Assembly: GCA_034770075.1 (NCBI GenBank)
Contig: JAVJAP010000214.1
Coordinates: forward strand, 2,604,001-2,668,000
From: Aralia elata
Lineage: Eukaryota; Streptophyta; Magnoliopsida; Apiales; Araliaceae
Direction: 5' to 3'
DNA length: 64,000 bases
This document shows, one piece after another, positions 22,511-33,766 of this stretch; the first letter of the stretch is position 1; each line of letters opens with the position of its first letter. The notes below the pieces were generated by a model. The model was not told where the DNA came from. It saw only the letters and a program-made list of their open reading frames with translations, and did no database searches. The position numbers and the translations under genes are program-made.

Positions 22511-22910
22511 AACACTTTCTCATTTATTTTAATAAACCATTATAACATATAGTTTAAAATGTCACACTTCTAATTTAATTGAACTTATTATTAAATAAAT
22601 TCAATTAAACCTTACTAACTAAATTAATAATTTCATTTAACCAATAACAATAACACCAAATGAATTATATTATTCAAATAAATCATTTATTCAAATAAAC
22701 CTTTTCATCATCTAATTTAATTATTAAATTAAATTAGAATAAACATAACAAATCACATTCAAATAACATTTAACATTATTAAACTTAACATATACCCATT
22801 CCACAAAAACTTAATAAATTATTTATTTAGCTCAATAAATTAATAAAAATATTTATATAACTCAATAAATATTTTTATTCAATCACAAAAATTGCATTCG
22901 TTACACATTC

Positions 22911-24856
22911 CGACTGGGTTAACTTCATAACCCATGGAACTACAACATCATTACATCAAACCAATTAAACCAACACAGAATCTAAGTTATAAATCCGCTA
23001 AAATTCGTCTGAATATCCATTTCTTCTCCAATGTCCATTGTTCATCCTCCATTAAGCAAAGGTAAGGATTTCTTGTGTTTTTGTTCCACTTTAATGGTGT
23101 TAATTGCTTACAAGGTCTCTTAACAACATAAGTAAACAACCACAACCAACAATAACAACCAAAAATTTTCAGAAATCAAAACCCATCACAAAAGCTTGAA
23201 AAGCTTACAAAACTCAAAAATGGAAGAGAGAAGGTTTGAAGAGGATGACTACCTCTTGAATGTTTCTCCTTGATGCTACTGGACTCTACAAAAGCTTGAA
23301 GCTCTCTCTCTTTCTTCTCCTTAGCTACCCGAGCTCCTCTTTCTTCTCCTCTTCTTTTTCCCGTACGTTTTCTTCTTCTTTCTCTCTCTTGTCTCTCTCT
23401 CCTTCTTCTTTGCTTCTGTAGGAATTTTCTCTCTTAGCAATATAGAAATGAGCTGATAGTTTGAATGGGGAGAGAAGGGATCGGACGAAAATGGAATGGA
23501 AGGAGAAGTACAATGCCCGAGCTCCCTTGGTAGCAATTGAGGGGAATATCTTCCACTTGTTAGCTTCTCCGTGCAATTGGTTTGGAAAATGCCTTAGCAT
23601 GCCCGACAACTCCCTCCATTCTCCATTCTTATTGGCTAGCATGTCCCCTCCTTAAATCCTATTGGTTAGCAAATGTTTACTTGCTTCCTATTTGTGCAAC
23701 ATGTAGCAATTAATACACTCATTTGGTCTCTCCCATACCCGAATACTCCCTCATTTGTACCAAACTTGCTCAATAACTCTACCCATAATTAAAATGACTA
23801 TTACCATAAAATATTGGGATGGGTAAAAATAATAAATACGGGGTTTGTCCATTTATTCGGAACACTCATATTAAACATTTTGGGTACTAATTAAATCTCG
23901 TTCAGGCTCAAATAACATTTTCGACGCTTGGAAAATTATTTCCTTCGCCCACATGCTTTAACGAAATTATTCAAAATCGAAAAGGACGTAAAAATATCTG
24001 GCATGAATAGTGTCGCGAATAGTGTCTCGGGAAACGTGCTCGTGAATAGTGAGTTAGCGGTTTTTCGCGAAATCAATTTATTCTCCTATGCGAAACAACG
24101 ACACTTAAAATCCATGCATTCACTTAATCTAGGTTATAAAATAGCCTTAAAATACATCTCATAAAAATAATATTTAATCCACTTAATAACATTAATAAAC
24201 CCAAATTACAAGGGTATTCGCGATTCGCGATTCGCGATCGCTACTCTTCCCGATTAACTCCCCATAATCATATACATCGACGTACATATATCCCACCCAT
24301 ATTTGGGTTAACGCCTTTACACCAAATAACTCGTTCATTAATAATATCCTTCAACTATTTATTTAATTCAATAAATAGCACTCTAGCGATATTTCTCGAA
24401 ACCACCATATTAGCTTATACAAAAACTTTCATACTTACTAATCATCGTTTACACATAATCTAGGTTATAATATAACTTTTAAACGCTTAACACATAATAT
24501 TATTAATAAAAGTCTATTTTATTCAATAATATTCATAAGCTCGAACTACCAAGCTACCACGACTCGCAATCGTTACATTCTTCTTTATTTCTTCCTCATC
24601 GTCATTATAGCTAACTCCGAACTTAAATTCGAGTTTTTTTTTTTGCTTCCTTCTATACAATTATACGCTTCGTCAGTTAGTCCATACTAATTACATTAAT
24701 TAGCTTTGGCTAACTATTAGAACTCATTTCATCACTTAATCTATAATAAATATATAATACACATATATATTTTACATTCAACCCGTTACACCTCATGATA
24801 AGAATTTTATTAAATCCTTATTTTAATTTTATTCTCGAAAAATCTGGGTTGTCACA
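22911..24856 (-). repeat. Older Ty3-type LTR sequence, right part
   Basis: Continues the sequence interrupted at 20072. It holds a pyrimidine-rich leader-like stretch (23270-23410), three GAATAGTG repeats (24004-24050) and an ATTCGCG triplet repeat (about 24217-24238). It ends ...GGTTGTCACA, which looks like an LTR terminus (minus strand TGTGACAACCC). No matching start or duplication was found to the left, so the boundary at 24856 is tentative. No credible gene. Confidence 0.45.
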
Positions 24857-24949
24857 CTTGCTCTCTCTAAGTCACTCAAACTCTTTCTAACTTTCCAAAG
24901 TGCAAATGCTGAAAATTTCTACAAAGGCTAAGCCTTTCCACCCTTCCTC

Positions 24950-24957
24950 TATTTATA
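24950..24957 (-). promoter_or_regulatory. TATA box of LTR C
   Basis: Minus strand GCCTATAAATAGAGG. Confidence 0.65.
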
Positions 24958-25130
24958 GGCTCAAACTAATCATGCTTAGCTCTTCTTAATCCACCAACAC
25001 ATTAGCTAAACATACTTAAGTCTTAACCCATGAGTTTACTTGCACCAAAATTGTCAAAAGAAATGACGAGGATATGGAGTGAAGAAGTGAACAAAGAAAT
25101 TTTACAAGTAACTTTTATTTTTTTTCTTAT

Positions 25131-25206
25131 GTGGGGCCCACTTGGCCACAAATTCATCCCATGTGGGGCCCACCATTTGAAAACATACTCCACATGTGGG
25201 GCCCTC
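25131..25206 (-). promoter_or_regulatory. Three GTGGGGCCCAC motifs upstream of the LTR C TATA box
   Basis: GTGGGGCCCAC at 25131-25141 and 25163-25173 and a one-base variant at 25196-25206, spaced 32-33 bp (three helical turns). The sequence fits the plant TCP consensus GTGGGNCCCAC. Binding is inferred. Confidence 0.55.
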
Positions 25207-26729
25207 TAGAAAATTTGGCCACCCCCCTTTTATCCTCCATTTTTGCTTTTCTTTTTCCTCCTTTTATGACATTATGCTACTATTTATGTGGTTATGTCAT
25301 CATTTTCATTTTGGGCCACTAATTTGGACTTGGTCTTGGGTTTGACTTGGGCTTATTATCAAGTTTGATAGGGCTTGGTATGGGCTTGAGGTTGGGCCTA
25401 AATAATACCTCTCTTGGACTACCCGAAAAGCAATGCGTTCGGGTTTGTCGACTAGGTCACTTACTAAACTCATTTTCGACCCTTAATAAAATTTACTAAC
25501 TTGTTTGCATAATTCATTTAAGCCATCATATATTATCATACGAGGCTATCATTTCAAGCTTAGTTAGTTAGTAACATAAGCTTAACTCAATAAATTCTTA
25601 TCTCTTGGCTTTCTTTTTTGTTCCATTAATTCTTTGACTCAATTAGCCCTAATTGGCTCGAAAACTTTTATCGTTCGATTAACAAATTATTATACATATA
25701 TATAACCATATTCATGCAAGCACTTTATTACTCATAATATTTAATCATTTAATGATCATTAATCTTTTCATTTGTCATTCAAGGCCAACATTCAAGCTAT
25801 ATTATTTCATAACATAAACTTATCTTACTTTTCCTCAATCAACTCAGTTAATCATTTAACTTGGCTTTATTTTCATTCCTTAGTCAATATAAAATAAATA
25901 AATTGACTAACTTGCTTAAATATCATTACATACACATATACACACATATGTTCAAAACAATTCCTCATAGAAATGCATTTCATTAACACTTTAATTTAAA
26001 ATAACCATTATTGCGACACGTAGTATTCTTGGTTATTACATTCTTTACCTCTTATAAGGATTCCGTCCCCGGAATTACTATTACCGTACGTTCAAATTCT
26101 GCCGATCTCTAGACCCTTACTTATTCGTCGACCAATTTTATTGAATTACTCTAACATAGGTAATACGTCATTTCTTCTCTCATTTACGCTTTCCCATCTC
26201 ATTCATGGGCAGAAAATCTTTGCTTAGCCCAAGTCTTATTAACTTGCCTTGGCTCATGACTACCTGTTATACTCAGGCATCAGCATCTTTAACATAATAG
26301 CATTCTTCTACCATATTAAGCAACTTTTGCTTTCTCTCGTTCTACTCGGGACTAATGATCCTTTAACTTACTATTCTTTTGCAAAATTCTTTGTTATCTT
26401 AGCAATTACTGCATAATCAATATATACTCTACTCTTCCTAGTTCTAGACAAAACACGTCATATCCTCATAAGATTAAATCGATTTGTACGAACATCATTT
26501 TACCTTTAGCTTCCTAACATTCCTACCATCATATAACTTCCCCCTTTTCACTTATGAAAAGATCTAAACATAATATATCCTCGAATAATCAAAATTTTAT
26601 AATGCTTTAAATTATAGCACTTGTGTTTCATATCATACGACTTATTTATTGTAATCTTCCTAGGACCTTTAATACCAATAACCTTTCTTTAGCTCATCAC
26701 ACATTACCAACTATATTATCTATAGTCCT

Positions 26730-27325
26730 TTAATTCTTCCAATCATTCCCTCCCGTACAGGGCACGTAAGGCGACATGCCTATACTCGCGTGATAACTAT
26801 TATTATACGCAAACTCTACTAACGGTAGATGATCATCCCAACTTCTTTTAAAATCCATCACATAAGCTCTTAACATATCTTCTAACGTTTGAATCATTCG
26901 TTCAGTCTGCTCGTCTATTTGAGGATGATACATTGTATGCAACCTCAACTGCGACCCCATTATCTCTTGAAGAGTGCTCTAAAAATTTGATGTGAAGCGC
27001 GGATCCCGATTCGACACAATCGATACCGACACTCCATGTCTCGTTACAGCTTCTTTGATATCTAGCTTAGCCAACTGTTCCAAATTAAATCACGAAATTC
27101 ATCGTAATGTGTTCTCACTTTTTTTTTCATGTTTGGTCACCAATAAAGTTGACAAAGATCTTGATACATCTTCATACTACCCAGATGAATCGAATAAGTC
27201 GAACTATGGCCTCCGGTAAAATTTCCTTTAATAATTCTGGCACTAACGACACTCAAATTCCTCCTTCAAACCTTACTAATTCTTCCTTCATTATCTATTT
27301 TAAATTTAATCTCTTCCCCTTCTAA
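26730..27325 (-). pseudogene. Element F integrase remnant
   Basis: The minus-strand frame 26960-26730 keeps the part around the catalytic Glu (DEQTERMIQTLEDMLRAYV; DGQSERTIQ is usual) and the following WDDHLPLVEFAYNNSYHASI. The part with the zinc-binding region and first Asp (about 27060-27325) is broken by stops and indels. A remnant only. Confidence 0.8.
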
Positions 27326-27539
27326 GATTCTCTTCCTTATCCTATCACATTCTTCATTTTCACTTTGCGCTTCTTTGACTCTATCCAATATAGTTAGATG
27401 AGCCTCCATCACAAACAAATTTTTTCTGACTCCTTCGGATGCTTCACTTCTAATTCCATTCTCGCCATCTCTTTTATTAACTCCTTCTGTCTTATCAAAA
27501 TCGACAAGTTCTCCCTACCTTTATACCCAGGGCATTGAC

Positions 27540-28500
27540 AATAACGTTTGCCTTACCCGGGTGATACAAAATCTTACAGTCACCATGCTTGATTCATTCT
27601 AATCATCTTCGTTGTCTCATGATCAACTCCTTTTATGTGAAGATATATTTCAGACTTTTGTGGTCCGTATATATCTTATATTTCTCACCATATAATTAGT
27701 GCCTCCAACTCTTCAAGGCAAACACAACTATTATTATTTCGGGGTCATGAGTAAGGTATCCCCTCTCATAATCATGCGCTAGGTCTATTGAAATTCCCTA
27801 CTTGTCGATCAGATGATCCAAAAACAAATTGTACTCTCTCTAACCAAAATTCGTACTTCGAAAACTTAGCATAAAGCTTCTCCTTTCTCAGTATTTCCAA
27901 TACTATTCTCAGATGTTCTGCATGTTCCTCCTTAGTCTTGGAATAAACTAAAATATCGTCGACGAATACCACCAAGAACTTATCTAAATACTACTTGAAT
28001 ATCCTATTCATCATTTCCATAAATGCGACTGACACATTTGTCAACCTAAACGACATCACCAGGAATTCCATAACGAGTCTTGAATGATATCTTTGGCACA
28101 TCCTCCTTTCTTACCTTCAACTAAAGGTAACCATTTTATAAATTTATCTTGGAGAAATATTTTGCTCCCTTTAACTAGTCAAAGAGATTGTCTATTCTTA
28201 GTAATGGTTATTTATTCCTGATCGTCACCGTGTTCCACTCTCTATAGTCTTTACAAAGTCTCATCGATTCGTCCTTTTTCTTTACAAATAATATTTGCGC
28301 TCCTCGTGGAGACACGCTCGGTTAAATTTACTTCTTTTCTAATAACTTTTAAAGTTGTATCATCAATTCCTTCATCTCTACCAATGCCATCCCATATGGT
28401 GCCTTTGAAATTGGAGCCATCCCTGATACTACTTCTATCACAAATTCGATCTACCTATAAGGCGAAAGACCTAGTAAATCCTCTGGAAATACGTTTACGC
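27540..28500 (-). pseudogene. Element F RT and RNase H remnant
   Basis: RT palm with FVDDILVYS (27975-27900) and the fingers region (GAQILFVKKKDESMRLC, about 28230-28310). Directly after ERVQF (near 27830) the sequence jumps to the middle of RNase H, so about 150 codons (RT thumb and start of RNase H) are deleted. RNase H retains TDHKSLKYIF and YHPGKANV motifs (27540-27740) with stops. Confidence 0.85.
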
Positions 28501-28599
28501 ATTCTTTTCTTAATAATTTCTTGGTCTGCATCATCGTTAAACAAGAAAATTATCTTGGCAATGTGCTACCACAAAACACTACCTTAGAGTTACTTGGAG

Positions 28600-29371
28600 T
28601 CTAGAGGTTTATATTTTTCTTCTGACAGTTTATAACTGCACCACAATTAAATAACCCATCCTTCCCTATGATCACATTAAATTCTCCTAACCGAATTAGA
28701 ATTAGATCCATAGACAACTTGTGTCACCTTATTTCTACACAACAGTTTCTATGAATATGCTCAACGGTTATTACTTCCTTATTAGCTACTTTGATATTTA
28801 AAGTATTTTCTAATTCTTCGCGAGGTAAGTTTAATCGCTTAGCAAATTCTTCAGAAATAAAAGAACAAGTAACACCCGAATCAAATAATACCTAAGCAGA
28901 TATATTATCGATTGGGATTATACCTGACACTACTTCCTTTGAAGCAACTACATCCTAAACCGTCATGTTAAACGTACGTGCAGTTAGTCTTCCTGGCTGC
29001 GCTGGTTCGGTAATCATCAGTTTTCCATTACTATTTTTTTTGTTACCGCTTCCTCCCTTTGAATTATTCTTTGGACAGTCACGGATCTGATGCCTTGACG
29101 ATCCACACGGAAAATAACTTTTTAACTTCTTCGGACTAGGATAGTTGGGAGAGATGTGTCCCTCCTGACCACAGTTATAACACACACTTTTGCCCTTCAG
29201 GCATACTCCCTGGTGATTCTTACCACAAATGGTACACATTTCACCCCTCTTCTTACTCTACCCTAGTTTATTTCCTGAGTTATCGTTCCACTTGCGCTTT
29301 CTTGAGTTACTACCTCCACTAGTACCTCCCCTATTATCCCCTTCATTCTGTTTCTTCTTCTTCTTCTTTTT

Positions 29372-29402
<31 letters not shown>

Positions 29403-29704
29403 TGCTTCTGGTTGTACTTGGACAATGCTTCACTATCTCCCTCAGCGATGATCGCCTTTTTTAACATTATTGCGAATGAGTCGATCTCGAATACCGACAC
29501 CTTATTATACAACCATGGTTTTAGCCCTTCCTCAAAGCGACGTGTTTTCCTTTCATCAATATCTACTTGACATGGAGCGAATCTAGCTAACTCATTGAAC
29601 TTGGCCGCGTATTCAGGTACCGTCATATTCTCCTGCTTCAAATTTAAAAATTGTACTTCTAGTGTATTTCGCATGCTCCTCGGAAAGAAATTTTCGAAGA
29701 ACAA
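28600..29704 (-). pseudogene. gag: Element F gag (C-terminal) and protease remnant
   Basis: 29704-29258 encodes the second half of the retrotransposon gag domain (MTVPEYAAKFNELARFAP) followed by a run of about 18 lysines from an expanded AAG repeat. 29239-28955 encodes zinc knuckles (CTICGKNHQGVC, CYNCGQEGHISPNYPS with the last Cys lost, FPCGSSRHQIRDC). Protease follows with VLFDSGVTCSF near 28870, preceded by a stop. The gag N-terminal half is absent; AT-rich sequence takes its place above 29704. Confidence 0.85.
29350..29402 (-). repeat. AAG microsatellite coding poly-lysine in gag
   Basis: Nearly uninterrupted CTT/TTC triplets on the plus strand, read as AAG/AAA (Lys) on the minus strand in the gag frame. 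Elements A and E have no such run at this place. Confidence 0.9.
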
Positions 29705-29997
29705 ATCTTTGAATTGATCTCAATCTATCACTTATTGCTAAAGCATTATAGTCATTTTCAACACTTCATAATTTAGGATATTCTTTAAAATCATGTTTAT
29801 ATTCATATGCATTAGACTAGTGCATAGCACTTTACATCCAATAGCGTATATTGCTATAAACATTTACTATCCCTTTATAACAACAAAGGTCGGGATTTAC
29901 AGCTATTTCACAACTTATACAAAAGGTGGGACTTACAAAAGTTATCCCGCTATTTATACACAAGCTGGGATTACATTTATACACAGATATATATATA

Positions 29998-30176
29998 GCC
30001 CGGATCAGGAGCAGACCGGTCTGCTAGCAGACCAGTCTTTAGCGACGGTTTTTCCGTCCCCTATACAATAGGCGACGGTTTTTTTATAACATAAACCGTT
30101 GCCTATTGTATAGGCGACATGAAAACCGTCGCTAAAGACCGGTCTGCTAGCAAACCGGTCTGCTCCTGATCCGGCC
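29998..30176. mobile_element. MITE-like inverted repeat
   Basis: About 178 bp, nearly a complete inverted repeat. CCGGATCAGGAGCAGACCGG at 30000 pairs with the mirror copy ending at 30174. Both arms carry GGTCTGCTAGCA..ACC and TTTAGCGACGGTTTT, and the centre pairs CCTATACAATAGGC with GCCTATTGTATAGG. It lies within TATATA runs on both sides, which may be the target. It inserted in the non-coding spacer of element F. Superfamily not assigned. Confidence 0.85.
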
Positions 30177-30336
30177 TGTATATATATATATACCTATCCA
30201 CCGTCTATTATACTACATTCATAAGGTATTATCTTACTTTTTAGCACCATGTTAATTACCTTACATATCCCGCTTTTACTTCAAAAGTTGGGGTTCACTA
30301 GCCTTCTTCCTTACTTAGTACATGTATATAATGCAC

Positions 30337-30652
30337 CTACTTAAGCAACGCTTTTCTTAACCTATCAAGCTTTATTTCATTCTCTCTATCTTTCTCTTTC
30401 AATTCCTATATCTTACTTTCCAGCTCGGAGTTCTTAATTACTAAGTCATTTATACGCGCCCACATCACTAACAAATCCCCTACTGTACTGTCCTCAGATC
30501 CCACCTCGGACTTTGCAACCTTAAACTCTACATCTCCTACTGATTCTTCTTTTGGGTTCACCCCCTGATGCTACTATGGCTATAAGTTCGGCTGCAACCA
30601 TCATCTTTTCCCAAACTATAGGGACATTTCTAATTTTCTCATCTCCGGACAT
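30337..30652 (-). pseudogene. Element F pre-gag reading frame (ORF0), frameshifted
   Basis: Minus strand from ATG at 30652 (MSGDEKIRNVPIVWEKMMVA). After about 34 codons a 1-base change moves the frame; it then runs on to TAG at 30337-30339 with one internal TAG. About 105 codons in all. The C-terminal third is a heptad-rich, charged segment (NSELESKI, then ELKEKDRENEIKLDRLRKAL) predicted to be a coiled coil. Position between leader and gag matches the pre-gag frames of elements A and E. Function unknown. Confidence 0.65.
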
Positions 30653-30834
30653 TCTACAAAACTACCAAAACAAGGAAACAAACAGTTAATTAGCCTTTCG
30701 CAATAAAACTTTATCACATAACACATAAGGTATTCAATTAAACCTTTCTTTTGATGAATTTCCACAATTTATCGCTTAGAACTCTAAATGAGTTTTTCTA
30801 TCTTTCATACGGTCATATTCATAAGGCTTTTCCC

Positions 30835-31590
30835 CCACCTAAGGCGGAAGACCTTGTAAATCCTCTGGAAATATGTCTACGCATTCTTTTCTTAACAATT
30901 TATTGGCCTGCATCATCGTTAGACAAGAAAATTATATTGGCGATGTGCTACCATAGAACACTACCTTAGAGTTACTTGGAGTCTAAAGGTTTACATTTTT
31001 CTTCTGACAGTTTATAACTGCACCATGGTTAAATAACCCATCATTCCCTATGATCACGTTAAATTCTCCTAACCGAATTGGAATTAGATCCATGGACAAC
31101 TTGTGTCTCCTTATCTCTACACAACAGTTTCTATGAACGTGCTCAACGGTTATTACTTCCCTATTAGCTACTTTGATATTTAAAGTATTTTCTAATTCTT
31201 CGCGAGATAAGTTTAATCGCTTAGCAAATTCTTCAGAAATAAAAGAACAGGTAGCACCTGAATCAAATAATACCTAAGCAGATATATTATCGATTGAGAT
31301 TATACCTGACACCACTTCCTTTAAAGCAACCGCATCCTAAATCGTCATGTTAAACGTATGTGCCGTTAGTCTTCCTGGTTGTGCTGGTTCGGTAATAATT
31401 AGTTTCCCATTACTATTTCCTTTGTTACCACGTCCTCCCTTTATATTCTTCTTTGGATAGTCACGGATCTGATGGCCTGACGATCCACACGAAAAATAAC
31501 CTTTTAACTTCTTCGGACTGAGAAAGTTGGGAGAGATGTGTCCCTCCTGACCACAGTTATAACACACACTTTTGCCCTTCGGGCAGACTC
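30835..31590 (-). pseudogene. Second copy of element-F gag zinc-knuckle/protease segment
   Basis: About 755 bp, closely similar to 28457-29219. The frame 31567-31337 has CYNCGQEGHISPNF and FSCGSSGHQIRDY; a protease-like part follows towards 30835. It abuts element F's leader on one side and the start of LTR B' on the other. Either a local duplication or the remains of a second element of the same family. Confidence 0.85.
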
Positions 31591-33766
31591 TGTAACAAGC
31601 TGAATTTTCAGTAATAATTAAATGAGAGTTTAATAAATAAAATTCTTATTGTGAAAGGTGTCGGGTTCGAATATATATTTATATATATGTTATACGTTGT
31701 GAAATATGTGATTTGGTGTGAATATAGAAGAGGAATATATACTTTTATATTAAAAAAGTGAGGTTTAATGGTAAATTAAACCATTGATAAGAGTAAATGA
31801 AACTGTTACGAAAAGGAAGCTAACTAAATATTATTAAGTTGAAAATTACATTATGAAATAATATAATTTGATTATTATACTTTGTTGACAATGATATTTT
31901 TATGAATTAAATTTCATAAATAATGAGAGTAATTTACTTAAATGAAGATATATATATTTGTTTTAATAAAATGAGAAAGTAATGTGTTACATATGAATGT
32001 AGCATGCTAATGTAGTGTAATTGTGAATTTCGTAAATTAAAGTATTTATTGAATAAATATTTGATGGAAATTATTGTAGAATAATTTAATTAAGTGTGTT
32101 AATATTAAATAAATTGATGATAAACAATTTTAGAATTGGGGCGTATTTTATTACACGAGTAATATTCTAATTTAATTGAATAATTAAATTAGAGGATTGA
32201 TGGTTTATTAAATAAAATGATTTATTAAATAGAAGTTATAATTTTGTTAGTAAGATTTAATTAGATTTATTAATAAAATAGGTCTAATTAAATTAAAGTG
32301 TGACAAAGTATCTTATAATAAGAATATTATTAAAATAAATTAGAATGGAGTCTTAAATGGGTTTGGCCAAACATGGCCTAAACCTTTGATTTTCTTAACC
32401 GCTGAAAACCTCCAACTAAAAGTCACGTAAGTTTTTTTATCAGTTAGTTTTGTAAGCCGAAGAGAAGAGAAAGAGAGAAATTTAGAGAGAAGAAACTCTC
32501 TGTGAAATTGAGAGACAAAATCAAAGAAGAAATCAAGGGAAAGAAGGAGATTAGTCAAGCTCTCCTTATCGTCTAACTAATGAAAGGTAAAACTCTAGAT
32601 TCTTAGTTTTAGTTTTGTTATCTAACTTCTCTGTAATTGAATTTCTAGGGTCGAATTGTTGAGAAATTGGGTTCATGTGTTATTGGATTTATTTAATTTG
32701 ATATATGTTGTCAATAGATAATTCTTGGAGTATCGAATCTATGAAAACATGTTTTAAAGTGAAGAGATTGAGTTTTGTTGTTATATGTATGTTTTGGCTT
32801 GTTTTGGAGTCAAAATTTGCTAGGTATTTGAGTAATAATCTATAAATTGATGATGGATTGTTGTTATGCGTTAAAAAAACGAAAACATTTCAAGTTGAAT
32901 CAATCAATTTGGTTGAATAACGAATCTGTAGTGATTGATTACGCTAAATTTGTCAAAGTTTGTAAAAATTAGTATGAACATGAGATTTGAGGCTTTAAAT
33001 TGGGGGATTAATGTGAGTTATGTATTTAAGATGGTTAAATACATGTTTAAAATTGTTTTAACAAAATTTATAATAATTGGGTATGCTTGGAATTGGTATT
33101 TGATACTTAAAATTCGTGTTTTTAGGCTTGTGTATTCTGCAGTTCACGAACTATAGAATCTGGGTTTCAAGTCCTGGCGGGCTCGTTGAACTTGGTTTGC
33201 CGCCCCGGCGGTGTCCCTGCCCGGGCAGTCTCAATGCACTAAGTTTACCGCCCCGGCGGTGTCCTCGCCTGGCGGGGAATTTTATGAAGAAAACTTCCGC
33301 CCCGGCGGGAGATGCAAAAAAAAAACATAATGTAACGAGCCACAGATTAACTTATATATTATACATCTAACCTAATGTAAAGGAAAAGTTTAAGACTTAA
33401 CTAAATGTTAAATGTCGGTTAAAGTGGAATGCAACAAAATGAAAGGTTTACGAGGAGAACCTAATCTCTAAGTTGAGAATTGAATAGAGAATGAAATGAA
33501 GGATTATGAATTGTAAAGTACAGTTAATACTAAGTGTTGCTATGTGACTAATAAATGTTGTGCATGATTATATATAATGTAGCATACGTGAAGTGCAGAT
33601 AAGTATAAACTAATTATGGTAATTGGTAATCTACGAACCAGGCAAGTCTTTCAGTTCCTAATTGTTATGTGAACTAAATGATTAATTGTTTTAAATCTAT
33701 TATGTAAAAGCATGATGTATTCTATGTGTTATATGTATGAAACGACAGTCAATTTATGACTACGTT
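31591..33766 (+). repeat. LTR of element B', left piece
   Basis: Starts TGTAACAAGCTG. Same family as the solo LTR 20073-22905, for example the shared AAAATTCTTAT..TGA...GGTGT..CGGGTT segment near 31640. It carries a purine-rich leader-like stretch (32455-32560) and the GC-rich block at 33165-33312. Short open frames in it are not genes. Confidence 0.85.
33165..33312 (+). repeat. Iterated CCGCCCCGGCGG motif in LTR B'
   Basis: CCGCCCCGGCGG occurs near 33200, 33249 and 33289 with further GGCGGG and GCCCGGGC pieces, in an otherwise AT-rich LTR. It is the counterpart of 21388-21478. Confidence 0.8.

Larger units (their letters stand above)
20073..22905 (-). mobile_element. Solo Ty3 LTR, family B
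   Basis: 2833 bp, TGTGACACCTCC...GCATTCGTTACA on the plus strand, flanked by a perfect 5-bp duplication cattc (20068-20072 and 22906-22910). Same family as the split LTR at 31591-48461, whose length without its insert is about 2831 bp. It has the GGGGATCAGCC block (20681-20691) and a perfect 8-bp hairpin GTGAGCAA/TTGCTCAC (20412-20431). A pyrimidine-rich stretch (22130-22256) probably lies just downstream of the transcription start on the minus strand. Confidence 0.92.
24857..26040 (-). repeat. U3/promoter half of LTR C (3' LTR of element F)
   Basis: Ends ...TTCTTGGTTATTACA at 26040 (minus strand starts TGTAATAACCAAG), directly next to the degraded polypurine tract and pol remnants of element F. 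A minus TATA box is at 24950-24957. Three GTGGGGCCCAC-type sites lie 170-260 bp upstream of it. No coding capacity. Confidence 0.65.
26041..30652 (-). mobile_element. Element F: decayed Ty3/gypsy internal region
   Basis: Read on the minus strand: leader frame (30652-30337), spacer with a MITE, C-terminal gag, zinc knuckles, protease, RT, RNase H, integrase pieces, then LTR C. Order and motifs match element A and element E. The N-terminal half of gag is missing. A deletion joins RT to RNase H near 27790. The integrase C-terminal region (26041-26729) is unrecognisable. Upstream of 30652 the expected PBS and LTR are replaced by a second gag fragment. Confidence 0.85.

Noticed and set aside
23321..23655. 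105-codon frame with a charged KEEGERDKREKEEENV-type tail
   Set aside because: Derived from a pyrimidine-rich simple sequence in LTR leader; low complexity and no counterpart.
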